64,000 bases of DNA from an uncultured Bacteroidales bacterium (GTDB lineage Bacteria; Bacteroidota; Bacteroidia; Bacteroidales; Muribaculaceae): the NCBI GenBank assembly GCA_902792895.1, contig CADBBK010000006.1, positions 31,149-95,148 of the forward strand. The letters are read 5' to 3'. A program made the position numbers and the translations under genes. How positions within the stretch are numbered: position 1 is the stretch's first letter; each line of letters begins with the position of its first letter. Below, in pieces: positions 50,341 to 58,633 of this stretch. The notes beneath the pieces were generated by a model. The model was not told where the DNA came from, made no database searches, and worked only from the letters and a program-made list of their open reading frames with translations.

Positions 50341-53300
50341 CTAATTCTGCGAAACGCGCACGGCCCGCACGGAGAACCCGCCGCCGCGGTAGTAGCAGTT
50401 CCAGTTCACGTACCCCGAATCGAAGACGAGGTTGTAAGCGTCGTTCGGGCGGTAGGAGTAGAGCGTGCGCGACCAATAGTGGCCCCAAGAGCCCGCGAAG
50501 TCGAGCGACTCGTCCCAGCGGCCGCCCGCGGCGGGCAAGAACAAAGTGTTCCCGTTGGGACCGGTAAACAAGCGACCGTTCACTCCGTTCTGAGTCGTCC
50601 AGACCGAAGAACAGTTCTCGTAAAGTTCACGCTGCTGCTCGGTCGTGGGCATGCGCCACGACGGACCCCAGTTGACGTAGGCCACATCGTCCTCGGGATC
50701 CAACTCCGTCTTGCCGTCAGTGAAGCCGTTGTAACCGTAACTGCTATTGGTGCAATACTTCGTCATGGTGTTATTGCTGCCGTTGCACCACTTGTAGGTG
50801 TTCCAGTCGTAGTAGTCCTTAGGAGCCGTCTCGCCCCAGGCGAAGTAGTCGCCGTAGCCCTCGGGGGTGTTGGCACCAACGTTGCAGGTGGCCCACAGCG
50901 TGCCGCTGGGCAGGCCCAGGTCCACCCACTCGTGATTGTCGTCAGCGCCAAACACAGTAATTTTCAGAGTAGCCGTTTCGCCGGTTAATTCATGACTAAA
51001 TGTAATCGTTGTCACACCAGCTTTCAAGCCTCTGAAGGTGATATCTAAAGAAGATTGAGTACTTATGCTATGATGACCATCTATACGTCCGCCACCAGTA
51101 GCGTCAGAATGTCCGAAATAGTCAACAATGCCCTCAACATCAGCTTCTGAAGTCAGATGCGATGTCTTAGCGTGCACCGTGGCAGTTTCCCCTACACTGA
51201 GGATCAAAGATGTTTGACCAATAAGTGGCTTGTCGTCATCACCTATCGATAATAATTTCACCGTAGCGGCCGTATCGCCTGATTGGTGTATGACATATAC
51301 TTCGGTGTAAAAATCATACCCTGATTCTTGCCCGTGGCTTGTTACAGTATATATCTTGGAATCTCCTGATGCGAGCGTAACATCCTCTAAGTTATCCGAT
51401 ACCTCAAAGCGGCCAGTGTACATGGTGCTGGCATCCACCTTAAAGGTCACACTGGCATCGCTCGTGTTGGTCACAGTCAATGTCTTTTGTTGGTCTGTTC
51501 CCAACTTAACTACACCGAAGTCAATCTCAGTGGTTGAAACAGCAAGAGAGCTGGGTTGGCCGCTCACGGCATGCCCGTGCAGGGGGACGGTTATCGAGCC
51601 GCCCTCGATGGCGTTGCTCGTGAAGGTGGCTGTACCTAGGTAGTCGCCCTCGCTCAAAGCCGGGAACATAATCGTCACAGGGTAGCATGAGTTAGGGGCC
51701 ACCTCAACCGTCAGGGTCGACATGCTGCTCTCGTTATGGGCAATCGAGAACGGCGGTGTCACCTCGACTGTTACCGTCTGGGGGACGGATGAGCTGTTAT
51801 CAATCTCCAGTATCTGGGTGGGGGAATAACCGACGAGCACGTCACCAAAGTCAACCTCGGCCACAGACACTGTCACACACGGCGTGGCATCATCAAGCGT
51901 AAAGTTCTCGCCCTTCTTGAAAATCTTGTATCCGAACAACTGCAAATAAGGCGACACCCTATAAGGGACACCGGGCTCGACGGTCGCAGGGTCAATGGCG
52001 GTCTGGATGTACTGGTGCTTGTACCAGTCCCCGTCAAATTCCGGGTCATATTGCTCCTTGAGACTGACAAAGGTCCAGGTGGCTGTGCGGTTGGGGGCAT
52101 CCTTGGGGCCGTAGGCAAAACCGTAATCCTGGTCTGGCAGCACCTGGATGTTGGGCTTGGTCATATAGGCTCCAAAGCCGATGGCAGGTGTCGTCGCTGG
52201 TATCGGGTCGTCATCGGGCGTGACGAGCAGATCTTCGAAGCGGGGCGTGAGAGCAAAAGGCTCCATCAGCTGAGTCTCAAACAAAGTGAAGTCTTTCTCC
52301 CACACCTCTTTTTTCCCAAACAGTTTGAAGACCGCGGCGATGCCGATGTCAGCACCGCCTGTTATTGTCACATTGTCCTCATAGTCCAGTTCAGATGAAT
52401 TACTCGGGTCGAGGGTGATGGACAGGTTGCCGCCCACTTTGGCCCATGGGCTGAGAGGGACGCTCACATGAAAAATATCGTTGGCGTTATATACGCTGAC
52501 GTCCGGCATAGGTGACAGGATACCTTTGGCTGAGCCACTCACACCAACTTTCGGAGCAAGCCATTTCTGGAAGCGTTTCTCCATGTCACCGTCTCCCAGG
52601 GTGGAGGTCTCAAAATTCTTGTAGAAATTATGTTTCTGGCCAGTCACCGGATCGGGGTCGTGCGTATAGACATAGGAGAACGAGCCCGAGGCTGTTGCCG
52701 ACATCAACTTGAACTGCATGTACAACTCGCCCTTGAGGTCCACGCCCAAAGAAAAGTGCAGTTTGGGGGTGAAGACGACTGGCACCGGACCTGCCATCAC
52801 CGTGACGGGAGCCATGTCGATGGAGCCGGGAAGCATTAAGCCGTCTTCGCCCACACGCTTGAATTCCTTTTCCAGGGTTGCCTTCAAGAGCAACTCGGCC
52901 TTGACTTCGAGTTCTCCGCCCAATTCCACTCGCTGAATCGTCCTTTTCTTGATTTGGCAATCAAAAGTCAATCCTAACGAAGGTGATAATTTAGTTATAA
53001 ATTGAAGAGGATAAGAACTATCGGCTGTGCCATTAAGCACTTCGTCCTCCTTTTTCTTTTCCTGTTCGGGAGTCATGAAGGGCCACAAATCAAACTTGAT
53101 GTCAGGAACATCACCTTTAAAGCCTATCTTGACCGTGCCCTTGAAGTCGGTCGAGAATTTCACCCTCGACGGCGCATCGGCTGCACTATAGAACATCGAT
53201 TGTTGTCCTGGCAACACCAGCGGTATATCAATATGGTAGTCGCCGTCGGGCAGCACTTCTTCGAGCGAGGCATTGGTGGTGGTCATCACGCACTGTCCGC

Positions 53301-53763
53301 GCGACCGATCCACGCTCTCGACACGGCGCAGGAAGCCATAGGGTGCATATTCGGTGATGCCGCTGACAATCACATCGCCCACCTCAGGCTCCTCACCCGG
53401 CGGGCAGGATACAACCACTACATCGTCGGTAACCATCCACACTTTACCCTCCGAGCCCGGTGTGTCACCATAGATGTGCACGTCTTCGGGAATCTGCGTC
53501 GGATGCAGAATGATGTCGATGATGGCGTTGATGTCGGCAATGGTGACCTCGTTGTCGTGGTTCACGTCGGCAGCCTGGTGGTCGCCAGTGCCGCCCAGGA
53601 TGATATCGATGACGTAGTTGACGTCGGCAACGGTGACCTCGCCGTCGTGGTTCACGTCGCCATAGGGCGTTGATTGGGCTGTTGCGGCAAGGGGTGAGAA
53701 GAGCAACAGCAGCAGGAGCGCCACATGACGCAGCTTGGCAAAAGCAAAGGTTGTTTTCATCAT
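50341..53763 (-). CDS. Giant secreted protein: dockerin repeats, Ig-like modules, C-terminal FISUMP/CLec-like domain
   Basis: A 1140-residue protein. Signal peptide 1-29 (LLLLLFSPLAATAQ). Two dockerin repeats at about 33-90 (GDVNHDGEVTVADVNYVIDI, DVNHDNEVTIADINAIIDI). A long beta-rich middle (90-620). Two choice-of-anchor/Ig-like modules at about 625-870 (VDFGDVLVGYSPTQILEIDN, then IDFGVVKLGTDQQKTLTVTN). The last ~190 residues (WVDLGLPSGTLWATCNVGA ... WGPSWRMPTTEQQREL) form a Fibrobacter-type major-paralogous (FISUMP) domain with a C-type-lectin-like end (AGGRW, YWSRTLYS, GGGFSVRAVR). Likely a surface or secreted binding protein. The end resembles the target region of diversity-generating retroelements. 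No membrane anchor or standard sorting signal is seen. Confidence 0.85.
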   Translation of the reverse strand: MMKTTFAFAKLRHVALLLLLLFSPLAATAQSTPYGDVNHDGEVTVADVNYVIDIILGGTGDHQAADVNHDNEVTIADINAIIDIILHPTQIPEDVHIYGDTPGSEGKVWMVTDDVVVVSCPPGEEPEVGDVIVSGITEYAPYGFLRRVESVDRSRGQCVMTTTNASLEEVLPDGDYHIDIPLVLPGQQSMFYSAADAPSRVKFSTDFKGTVKIGFKGDVPDIKFDLWPFMTPEQEKKKEDEVLNGTADSSYPLQFITKLSPSLGLTFDCQIKKRTIQRVELGGELEVKAELLLKATLEKEFKRVGEDGLMLPGSIDMAPVTVMAGPVPVVFTPKLHFSLGVDLKGELYMQFKLMSATASGSFSYVYTHDPDPVTGQKHNFYKNFETSTLGDGDMEKRFQKWLAPKVGVSGSAKGILSPMPDVSVYNANDIFHVSVPLSPWAKVGGNLSITLDPSNSSELDYEDNVTITGGADIGIAAVFKLFGKKEVWEKDFTLFETQLMEPFALTPRFEDLLVTPDDDPIPATTPAIGFGAYMTKPNIQVLPDQDYGFAYGPKDAPNRTATWTFVSLKEQYDPEFDGDWYKHQYIQTAIDPATVEPGVPYRVSPYLQLFGYKIFKKGENFTLDDATPCVTVSVAEVDFGDVLVGYSPTQILEIDNSSSVPQTVTVEVTPPFSIAHNESSMSTLTVEVAPNSCYPVTIMFPALSEGDYLGTATFTSNAIEGGSITVPLHGHAVSGQPSSLAVSTTEIDFGVVKLGTDQQKTLTVTNTSDASVTFKVDASTMYTGRFEVSDNLEDVTLASGDSKIYTVTSHGQESGYDFYTEVYVIHQSGDTAATVKLLSIGDDDKPLIGQTSLILSVGETATVHAKTSHLTSEADVEGIVDYFGHSDATGGGRIDGHHSISTQSSLDITFRGLKAGVTTITFSHELTGETATLKITVFGADDNHEWVDLGLPSGTLWATCNVGANTPEGYGDYFAWGETAPKDYYDWNTYKWCNGSNNTMTKYCTNSSYGYNGFTDGKTELDPEDDVAYVNWGPSWRMPTTEQQRELYENCSSVWTTQNGVNGRLFTGPNGNTLFLPAAGGRWDESLDFAGSWGHYWSRTLYSYRPNDAYNLVFDSGYVNWNCYYRGGGFSVRAVRVSQN

Positions 53764-53839
53764 AAGGTTAACGGTTTATGGGTCTATACTGCCCACAAAT
53801 TTAACACATCCCGAGCAAACACACAAAATTTTCGCGATA

Positions 53840-54370
53840 TATTTGATAAATTCGCAGAATTATCATTAGCCCCGCAGGGTCAATACCGCCAGCAATGCCA
53901 TTCCCTCTTTTCAATGCTAATTTCGCGAACGAGACGAATTGAAAAAAAAAATTCGCATTTAATTAGATAAATTCGCAAAATTCGCATTAGCCCCGCAGGG
54001 CCCGCACCGCCAGCAATGCCATTCCCTCTTTTCAATGCGAATTTCGCGAATGAGACGAATTGAAAAAAATAATTCGCATTTAATTAGATAAATTCGCAAA
54101 ATTCGCATTAGCCCCGCAGGGTTTATCGGCAGCAATGCCATTGCCTCTTTTCAATGCTAATTTCGCGAATGAAACGAACTGAAAAAAATAATTCGCATTT
54201 AATTAGATAAATTCGTAAAATTAGCATTAGCCCCGCAGGGTTTGGGCCAACATCCATGCCATTCCCTCTTTTCAATGCTAATTTCGCGAATGAGACGAAT
54301 TGAAAAAATAGTTCGCATTTAATTCGATAAATTCGCGTAATTGGCATTAGCCCCGCAGGGCCCGCACCGC
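53840..54370. repeat. ~120-bp tandem repeat, about 4.5 copies
   Basis: The marker AGCCCCGCAGGG recurs at 53870, 53991, 54112, 54231 and 54351 (spacing 119-121 bp). Each unit contains AATTCGCATTTAATTAGATAAATT-like segments and an inverted pair TTTTCAAT...ATTGAAAA. It fills the gap between the giant surface protein gene and rfbA (divergent). Not CRISPR: the repeat is the whole unit and there are no spacers. Confidence 0.9.
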
Positions 54371-54484
54371 CTGCAATGCCGTCTCCCAAAATACTTTTTC
54401 AGGCTGATTGCTTGGTGTGTTGTGAAAAACTTAGTAACTTCGCAAGATTAATACAGAACAAAACTTCAAGAACCATCAGATATT

Positions 54485-55375
54485 ATGAAAGGAATCGTAC
54501 TGGCAGGAGGCTCTGGGACAAGACTTTACCCAGTGACCAAGGGTATCTCCAAGCAATTGATACCTATCTATGACAAGCCCATGGTGTATTATCCCATCTC
54601 GGTGCTGATGCTTGCCGGCATCCGCGACATCTTGATTATCTCGACACCTCAGGACCTGCCCATGTTCCGCCGTCTGCTGGGCTCGGGCGAGGATATCGGC
54701 GTGCGCTTTGAGTATGCCGAGCAGCCGCGCCCCGAGGGCTTGGCACAGGCCTTCATCATCGGCAAGGAGTTCATCGGCGACGACAGCGCCTGCCTGGTGC
54801 TGGGCGACAACATCTTCTACGGCCAGAGCTTCACCCGCATGCTGCTCGATGCCGTCGAGCGCACCGAGCGCGACAACGTGGCCACCCTGTGGGCCTACCG
54901 CGTCAAGGACCCGGAGCGTTTCGGCGTGGTGGCGTTTGACGAGCACGGCAAGGCGACGAGCCTCGAGGAGAAACCCGCCAAGCCCAAGAGCAACTATGCC
55001 GTGACGGGCCTCTACTTCTACCCCAACGACGTGGTGGAAATCGCCAGCCACATCAAGCCGAGCGCCCGCGGCGAGCTCGAGATCACGACGGTCAACCAGG
55101 AGTTCCTGGCGATGGACCGCGTCCACGTGCAGACGCTGGGCCGCGGCTTTGCCTGGCTGGACACTGGCACGAGCGAGTCGATGGCCGACGCGGCCAACTT
55201 CATCGGCACCATCGTCACCATGCAGGGTGTGCAGGTGGCTGCCCTCGAGGAGATTGCCTTCCGCAAGGGCTGGATCAACGCCGACCAGCTCATGGCCCTG
55301 GCCGAGCCCATGAAGAAGAACAACTACGGACAATACCTGATCAAGCTTGCCCAGAATGGAATTGAACACCAATGA
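54485..55375 (+). CDS. rfbA: Glucose-1-phosphate thymidylyltransferase
   Basis: A 296-residue nucleotidyltransferase that makes dTDP-glucose, entry to dTDP-deoxysugars. [37 protein letters not shown] (nucleotide loop), [23 protein letters not shown] and [18 protein letters not shown]. First gene of a five-gene operon. Only rfbA is present; the dehydratase rfbB/rmlB, rfbC and rfbD are not in the window. Confidence 0.97.
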   Translation: MKGIVLAGGSGTRLYPVTKGISKQLIPIYDKPMVYYPISVLMLAGIRDILIISTPQDLPMFRRLLGSGEDIGVRFEYAEQPRPEGLAQAFIIGKEFIGDDSACLVLGDNIFYGQSFTRMLLDAVERTERDNVATLWAYRVKDPERFGVVAFDEHGKATSLEEKPAKPKSNYAVTGLYFYPNDVVEIASHIKPSARGELEITTVNQEFLAMDRVHVQTLGRGFAWLDTGTSESMADAANFIGTIVTMQGVQVAALEEIAFRKGWINADQLMALAEPMKKNNYGQYLIKLAQNGIEHQ

Positions 55376-55781
55376 GACGGCCCGACTGATTGAGCTGCCC
55401 AAGGTCAAGGATCCGCGCGGCAACCTCACCTTTATCGAGAGCGGACAGCAGGTGCCGTTCGAGGTGGAGCGCAACTACTGGATCTATGACGTGCCCAGCG
55501 GCATGTGGCGCGACGGTCACGCCTTCAAGGTGCAGGAGGAGTTCCTGGTGGCGCTGAGCGGCAGCTTTGATGTGGTCGTGAACGATGGTCTTCATGAGCG
55601 CACCTTCCACCTGTCGAGGCCCCAGATCGGTCTCTACGTTCCCCGCATGACATGGCGCCACATCAATAATTTCTCCACCAACTCGGTGGCGCTGGTACTG
55701 ACCAGCACCCACTACAACCCGGATGATTATATCGAAGATTTCTCTGAATACTTAGCCCTTAAAAATCATGTTAACGACTAA
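55356..55781 (+). CDS. WxcM/FdtA-like sugar 3,4-ketoisomerase, copy 1
   Basis: About 141 residues from ATG 55356, overlapping rfbA by 20 bp. Cupin-like domain: [63 protein letters not shown]. FdtA-type enzymes isomerise dTDP-4-keto-6-deoxyglucose to the 3-keto sugar ahead of a 3-aminotransferase. The usual GxxRGxHAH metal/substrate motif is changed to GMWRDGHAF, so its catalytic state should be questioned. It overlaps the second copy by 14 bp. Confidence 0.9.
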   Translation: MELNTNETARLIELPKVKDPRGNLTFIESGQQVPFEVERNYWIYDVPSGMWRDGHAFKVQEEFLVALSGSFDVVVNDGLHERTFHLSRPQIGLYVPRMTWRHINNFSTNSVALVLTSTHYNPDDYIEDFSEYLALKNHVND

Positions 55782-56235
55782 TTTTTCCAACAAGCAGGAG
55801 ATCCACCGGCAGACGTGCATCGGCGACTGCTGCATCATTACCCTAGACAAGCATCATCATGCCAACGGCAACCTCACGGCCGTGAACAACGGCGTGGAGC
55901 TGCCCTTTGACATCCAACGCACCTTCTACATCTATGATGTACCGGGAGGGGCCGAACGCGGCGGACACAGCCACTACACCTGCCACGAGTTCATCATCGC
56001 CATCAGCGGCAGCTTTGACGTGACCGTCGATGACGGAAAAGAGAAGCATACCTACACCCTCAACCGACCCTTCCAGGGACTGCTCGTCGTGCCAGGCATC
56101 TGGCGCACGCTCCAGAACTTCTCGTCGGGATCGGTGTGCCTGGCACTGGCCTCGCACCACTTCGACGAGGAAGACTACGTGAGGGACTACAACGAATTCT
56201 TGAAACTCAAGGGACACGGTACCGACGCCCCTTGA
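55768..56235 (+). CDS. WxcM/FdtA-like sugar 3,4-ketoisomerase, copy 2
   Basis: A 155-residue paralogue of the preceding protein. GNLTAVNNGVELPFDIQRTFYIYDVPGGAERGGHSHYTCHEFIIAISGSFDVTVDDG; here the motif GAERGGHSH is close to the family GxxRGxHAH, so this copy is more likely the active one. The tail FDEEDYVRDYNEFLKLKG matches other FdtA proteins. Overlaps copy 1 by 14 bp and precedes the aminotransferase by 28 bp. Confidence 0.92.
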   Translation: MLTTNFSNKQEIHRQTCIGDCCIITLDKHHHANGNLTAVNNGVELPFDIQRTFYIYDVPGGAERGGHSHYTCHEFIIAISGSFDVTVDDGKEKHTYTLNRPFQGLLVVPGIWRTLQNFSSGSVCLALASHHFDEEDYVRDYNEFLKLKGHGTDAP

Positions 56236-56263
56236 GGCCCGAGACAATACAACGACAACGACA

Positions 56264-57385
56264 ATGAAGCAATACCCTTTCCTTGACCTGGCGCTGGTGA
56301 ATGCGCCCTACAGTGACGAACTCAAGGCGGCGGCCTGTGAAGTGATTGACCGCGGTCGCTACCTGCACAGCACCGAGACCGAGCTGTTTGAGCACGAAAT
56401 CGCGGCATTGTGCCAGGTGCGGCACTGTGTGAGCGTGAGCAACGGCCTCGACGCGCTGCGGCTCATCCTGCGCGCCTACAAGGAACTGGGCATCCTGCGC
56501 GACGGCGACGAGGTCATCGTCCCCGCCAACACCTACGTGGCCAGCGTCCTGGCCATCAGCGACAACAACCTGGTGCCGGTGCTGTGCGACCCGCGCGAGG
56601 ACACCTACAACCTGGACTCGTCGCTGGTCGAGCGCCTCATCACGCCGCACACCCGGGCCGTCATGCCCGTGCACCTGTACGGCACGCCCTGCTGCGATGA
56701 GCTGCTGCTCGACATCGCCCGTCGCCACGGCCTGCTCATCATCGAGGACAATGCCCAAGCCATCGGTGCCGTCAACGACACTCCGGGGCTCAACGGCACC
56801 CGCATCACGGGCGGACTGGGCAACGTGGCCGGCATCAGCTTCTATCCCACCAAGAACCTGGGTGCCCTGGGCGACGGCGGCGCTGTCGTGACCAACGACG
56901 ACTCGCTGGCCGCCACCGTGAGGGCCCTGGCCAACTATGGCTCCGACCGCCGTTACCACAACATCTACCGGGGCTACAACTGCCGCCTCGACGAGATACA
57001 GGCGGCCATGCTGCGCGTCAAGCTGCGCCACCTTCAAGAAGAGAACGACCAGCGCAATGCCGTGGCGCTCGCCTATAGCGAGAGCATCAGCAACCCGCGC
57101 GTCAAGACGCCCGCCATCATCGAGGGCATGCGCCAGACGTGGCACCAGTATGTCGTGCAGGTCGAGGAGCGCGATGCCTTCCGTGAGTTCATGAAGCAGA
57201 ACGGTGTGGGCACCGATATCCACTACGCCACGCCGGCCCACTGGCAGCCCTGCTACAAGGACCTGCCCCACGGGCCGCTACCCGTGACCGAGCGTCTTGC
57301 CAATGCGGTGGTTTCACTGCCCATCGCCCACCCCATCACCCCCGACGATGCCCGCTACATCGCCGGCATCATCAACCGCTACTGA
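56264..57385 (+). CDS. DegT/DnrJ/EryC1 family sugar aminotransferase (FdtB-like)
   Basis: A 373-residue PLP enzyme that aminates a keto-sugar nucleotide. YLHSTETELFEHEIAALCQVRHCVSVSNGLDALRLILRAY (start of the fold), EVIVPANTYVASVLAI, LLIIEDNAQAIGAV, and ISFYPTKNLGALGDGGAVVTND (PLP lysine in SFYPTKNLG). HQYVVQVEERD and DIHYATPAHWQP are conserved. With the FdtA-like genes it would make dTDP-3-amino-3,6-dideoxyhexose (Fuc3N or Qui3N type). Confidence 0.95.
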   Translation: MKQYPFLDLALVNAPYSDELKAAACEVIDRGRYLHSTETELFEHEIAALCQVRHCVSVSNGLDALRLILRAYKELGILRDGDEVIVPANTYVASVLAISDNNLVPVLCDPREDTYNLDSSLVERLITPHTRAVMPVHLYGTPCCDELLLDIARRHGLLIIEDNAQAIGAVNDTPGLNGTRITGGLGNVAGISFYPTKNLGALGDGGAVVTNDDSLAATVRALANYGSDRRYHNIYRGYNCRLDEIQAAMLRVKLRHLQEENDQRNAVALAYSESISNPRVKTPAIIEGMRQTWHQYVVQVEERDAFREFMKQNGVGTDIHYATPAHWQPCYKDLPHGPLPVTERLANAVVSLPIAHPITPDDARYIAGIINRY

Positions 57386-57389
57386 TGCC

Positions 57390-58445
57390 ATGCGCAACCA
57401 CGGAATGAAACGGTTTGTCCTGCTCACCCTGCTGGCACTGCTGCCAACACTGCTCGTGGTGGCGCTCTACCTGGTCAAGGACCCGTTCCATGTCGTCAGG
57501 CCCTATAAGGGGCAGGTGTACAACCCCGGCGACACCATTACGCTGACCATCAACTGGGGATACATCACCGTGGAGTCCTACAAGTACTTCGACCCGCAGG
57601 AGCACTTCGACTCGTTCATCTTCGGCTCATCGCTGTCGGGCTACTATTTCATCAAGGACTGGCAGCGCCACCTGCCCGCTGATGCGCGCCCGTTCCACTT
57701 CAACGCCTCGCGAGAGACGCTGTACGGCATGTTCAACAAGTTGCGCTACCTGTGGCGCCGGGGCGTGAACATCAAGCATGCCCTGCTCATCATCGAGGAC
57801 GAGATGCTCATGCGCCAGCCCATGGACGATGACGTGCTGTTCGTGCAGCACCCCCAGACGGCCCCCAACGTCTCGTGGTGGAAGTTCCATCAGCTCTACT
57901 TCAACGCCTACCGCCACCCCGAGGTGGTCGCCTATCTGCTGTGCCCCGAGGCAATGACGCAGCGCGTGCTCGACGAGGGCTATGCGACTACCGACTTGAG
58001 CGACCGCATCGAGCCCATCAACGAGAGCTACTACCGCTGGGCCGACTCGGTCATCAACGTCAACCCCGACGCCTTCTACACGCCGCAGCACATCGCCCAC
58101 TACCAGCTGCCCCTCAAGGAACTGCCCTGCCAGCCCAAAATCACCCCGCACGTCAACAACATGCTGCGCGACATCGCCGGCCTGCTCGAGAAGATGGGTA
58201 CCGACTACCAGGTCATCATCCCGCCGCACTACGGCTACGAGGCCATCAGCAGCGACGACCTCTATGCCATGGAGCTGGTGTTCGGCCCCGAGCGCGTGCA
58301 CGACTTCAGCCACGACCCGCAGCTGGGCAGCGACCTGCATTACTACTATGACGACGGTCATCTCATCTCCCGCGAGTGCGGGCGACTCATCGACAGCGCC
58401 TACAGCACCGTCATGCTCCCCTCCCCCTTCCTCAAGCCCCAGTAA
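57390..58445 (+). CDS. Membrane-anchored SGNH-like protein of the deoxysugar operon
   Basis: About 351 residues from ATG 57390 (57405 also possible). N-terminal anchor (FVLLTLLALLPTLLVVALYL), then a region with EHFDSFIFGSSLSGYYF, in which GSS occupies the nucleophile position of SGNH hydrolases, and a C-terminal DDGHLISRECGRLI with the D-x-x-H pair. ALLIIEDEMLMRQ lies between. Proteins of this shape in polysaccharide loci may acylate or deacylate glycans outside the inner membrane; this is inference. 4 bp after the aminotransferase. Confidence 0.7.
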   Translation: MRNHGMKRFVLLTLLALLPTLLVVALYLVKDPFHVVRPYKGQVYNPGDTITLTINWGYITVESYKYFDPQEHFDSFIFGSSLSGYYFIKDWQRHLPADARPFHFNASRETLYGMFNKLRYLWRRGVNIKHALLIIEDEMLMRQPMDDDVLFVQHPQTAPNVSWWKFHQLYFNAYRHPEVVAYLLCPEAMTQRVLDEGYATTDLSDRIEPINESYYRWADSVINVNPDAFYTPQHIAHYQLPLKELPCQPKITPHVNNMLRDIAGLLEKMGTDYQVIIPPHYGYEAISSDDLYAMELVFGPERVHDFSHDPQLGSDLHYYYDDGHLISRECGRLIDSAYSTVMLPSPFLKPQ

Positions 58446-58464
58446 AAAGAACACAATGCAAGTA

Positions 58465-58486
58465 GAGACGCAAAATTTTGCGTCTC
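58465..58486. repeat. 22-bp perfect palindrome, copy 1
   Basis: Arms GAGACGCAAAA and TTTTGCGTCTC. Same sequence as 58519-58540. A common type of dispersed Bacteroidales palindrome; traces (AGAGACACAAAATTT) occur near 49984. Confidence 0.9.
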
Positions 58487-58518
58487 AAGGACCATAATTT
58501 TGCAATGCCAAACGATAA

Positions 58519-58540
58519 GAGACGCAAAATTTTGCGTCTC
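58519..58540. repeat. 22-bp perfect palindrome, copy 2
   Basis: Identical to 58465-58486, 54 bp away. The pair occupies the gap between convergent genes and may form alternative hairpins that end both transcripts. The AATTCGC motif follows at 58577-58615. Confidence 0.9.
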
Positions 58541-58633
58541 TACGTATAACGGACCTATTGAGTATCAATACTTTATTTCGCGAAATTCGCATTATTAGCA
58601 AAATTCGCATTAAAAACACTCAGGGTCAATTTC

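Noticed and set aside
53840-54370. Possible CRISPR array
   Set aside because: The repeated unit is about 120 bp and contiguous, with no unique spacers and no cas genes.
53959-54389. Short minus-strand proteins in the 120-bp repeat
   Set aside because: They are translations of the repeat, with no conserved start or domain.
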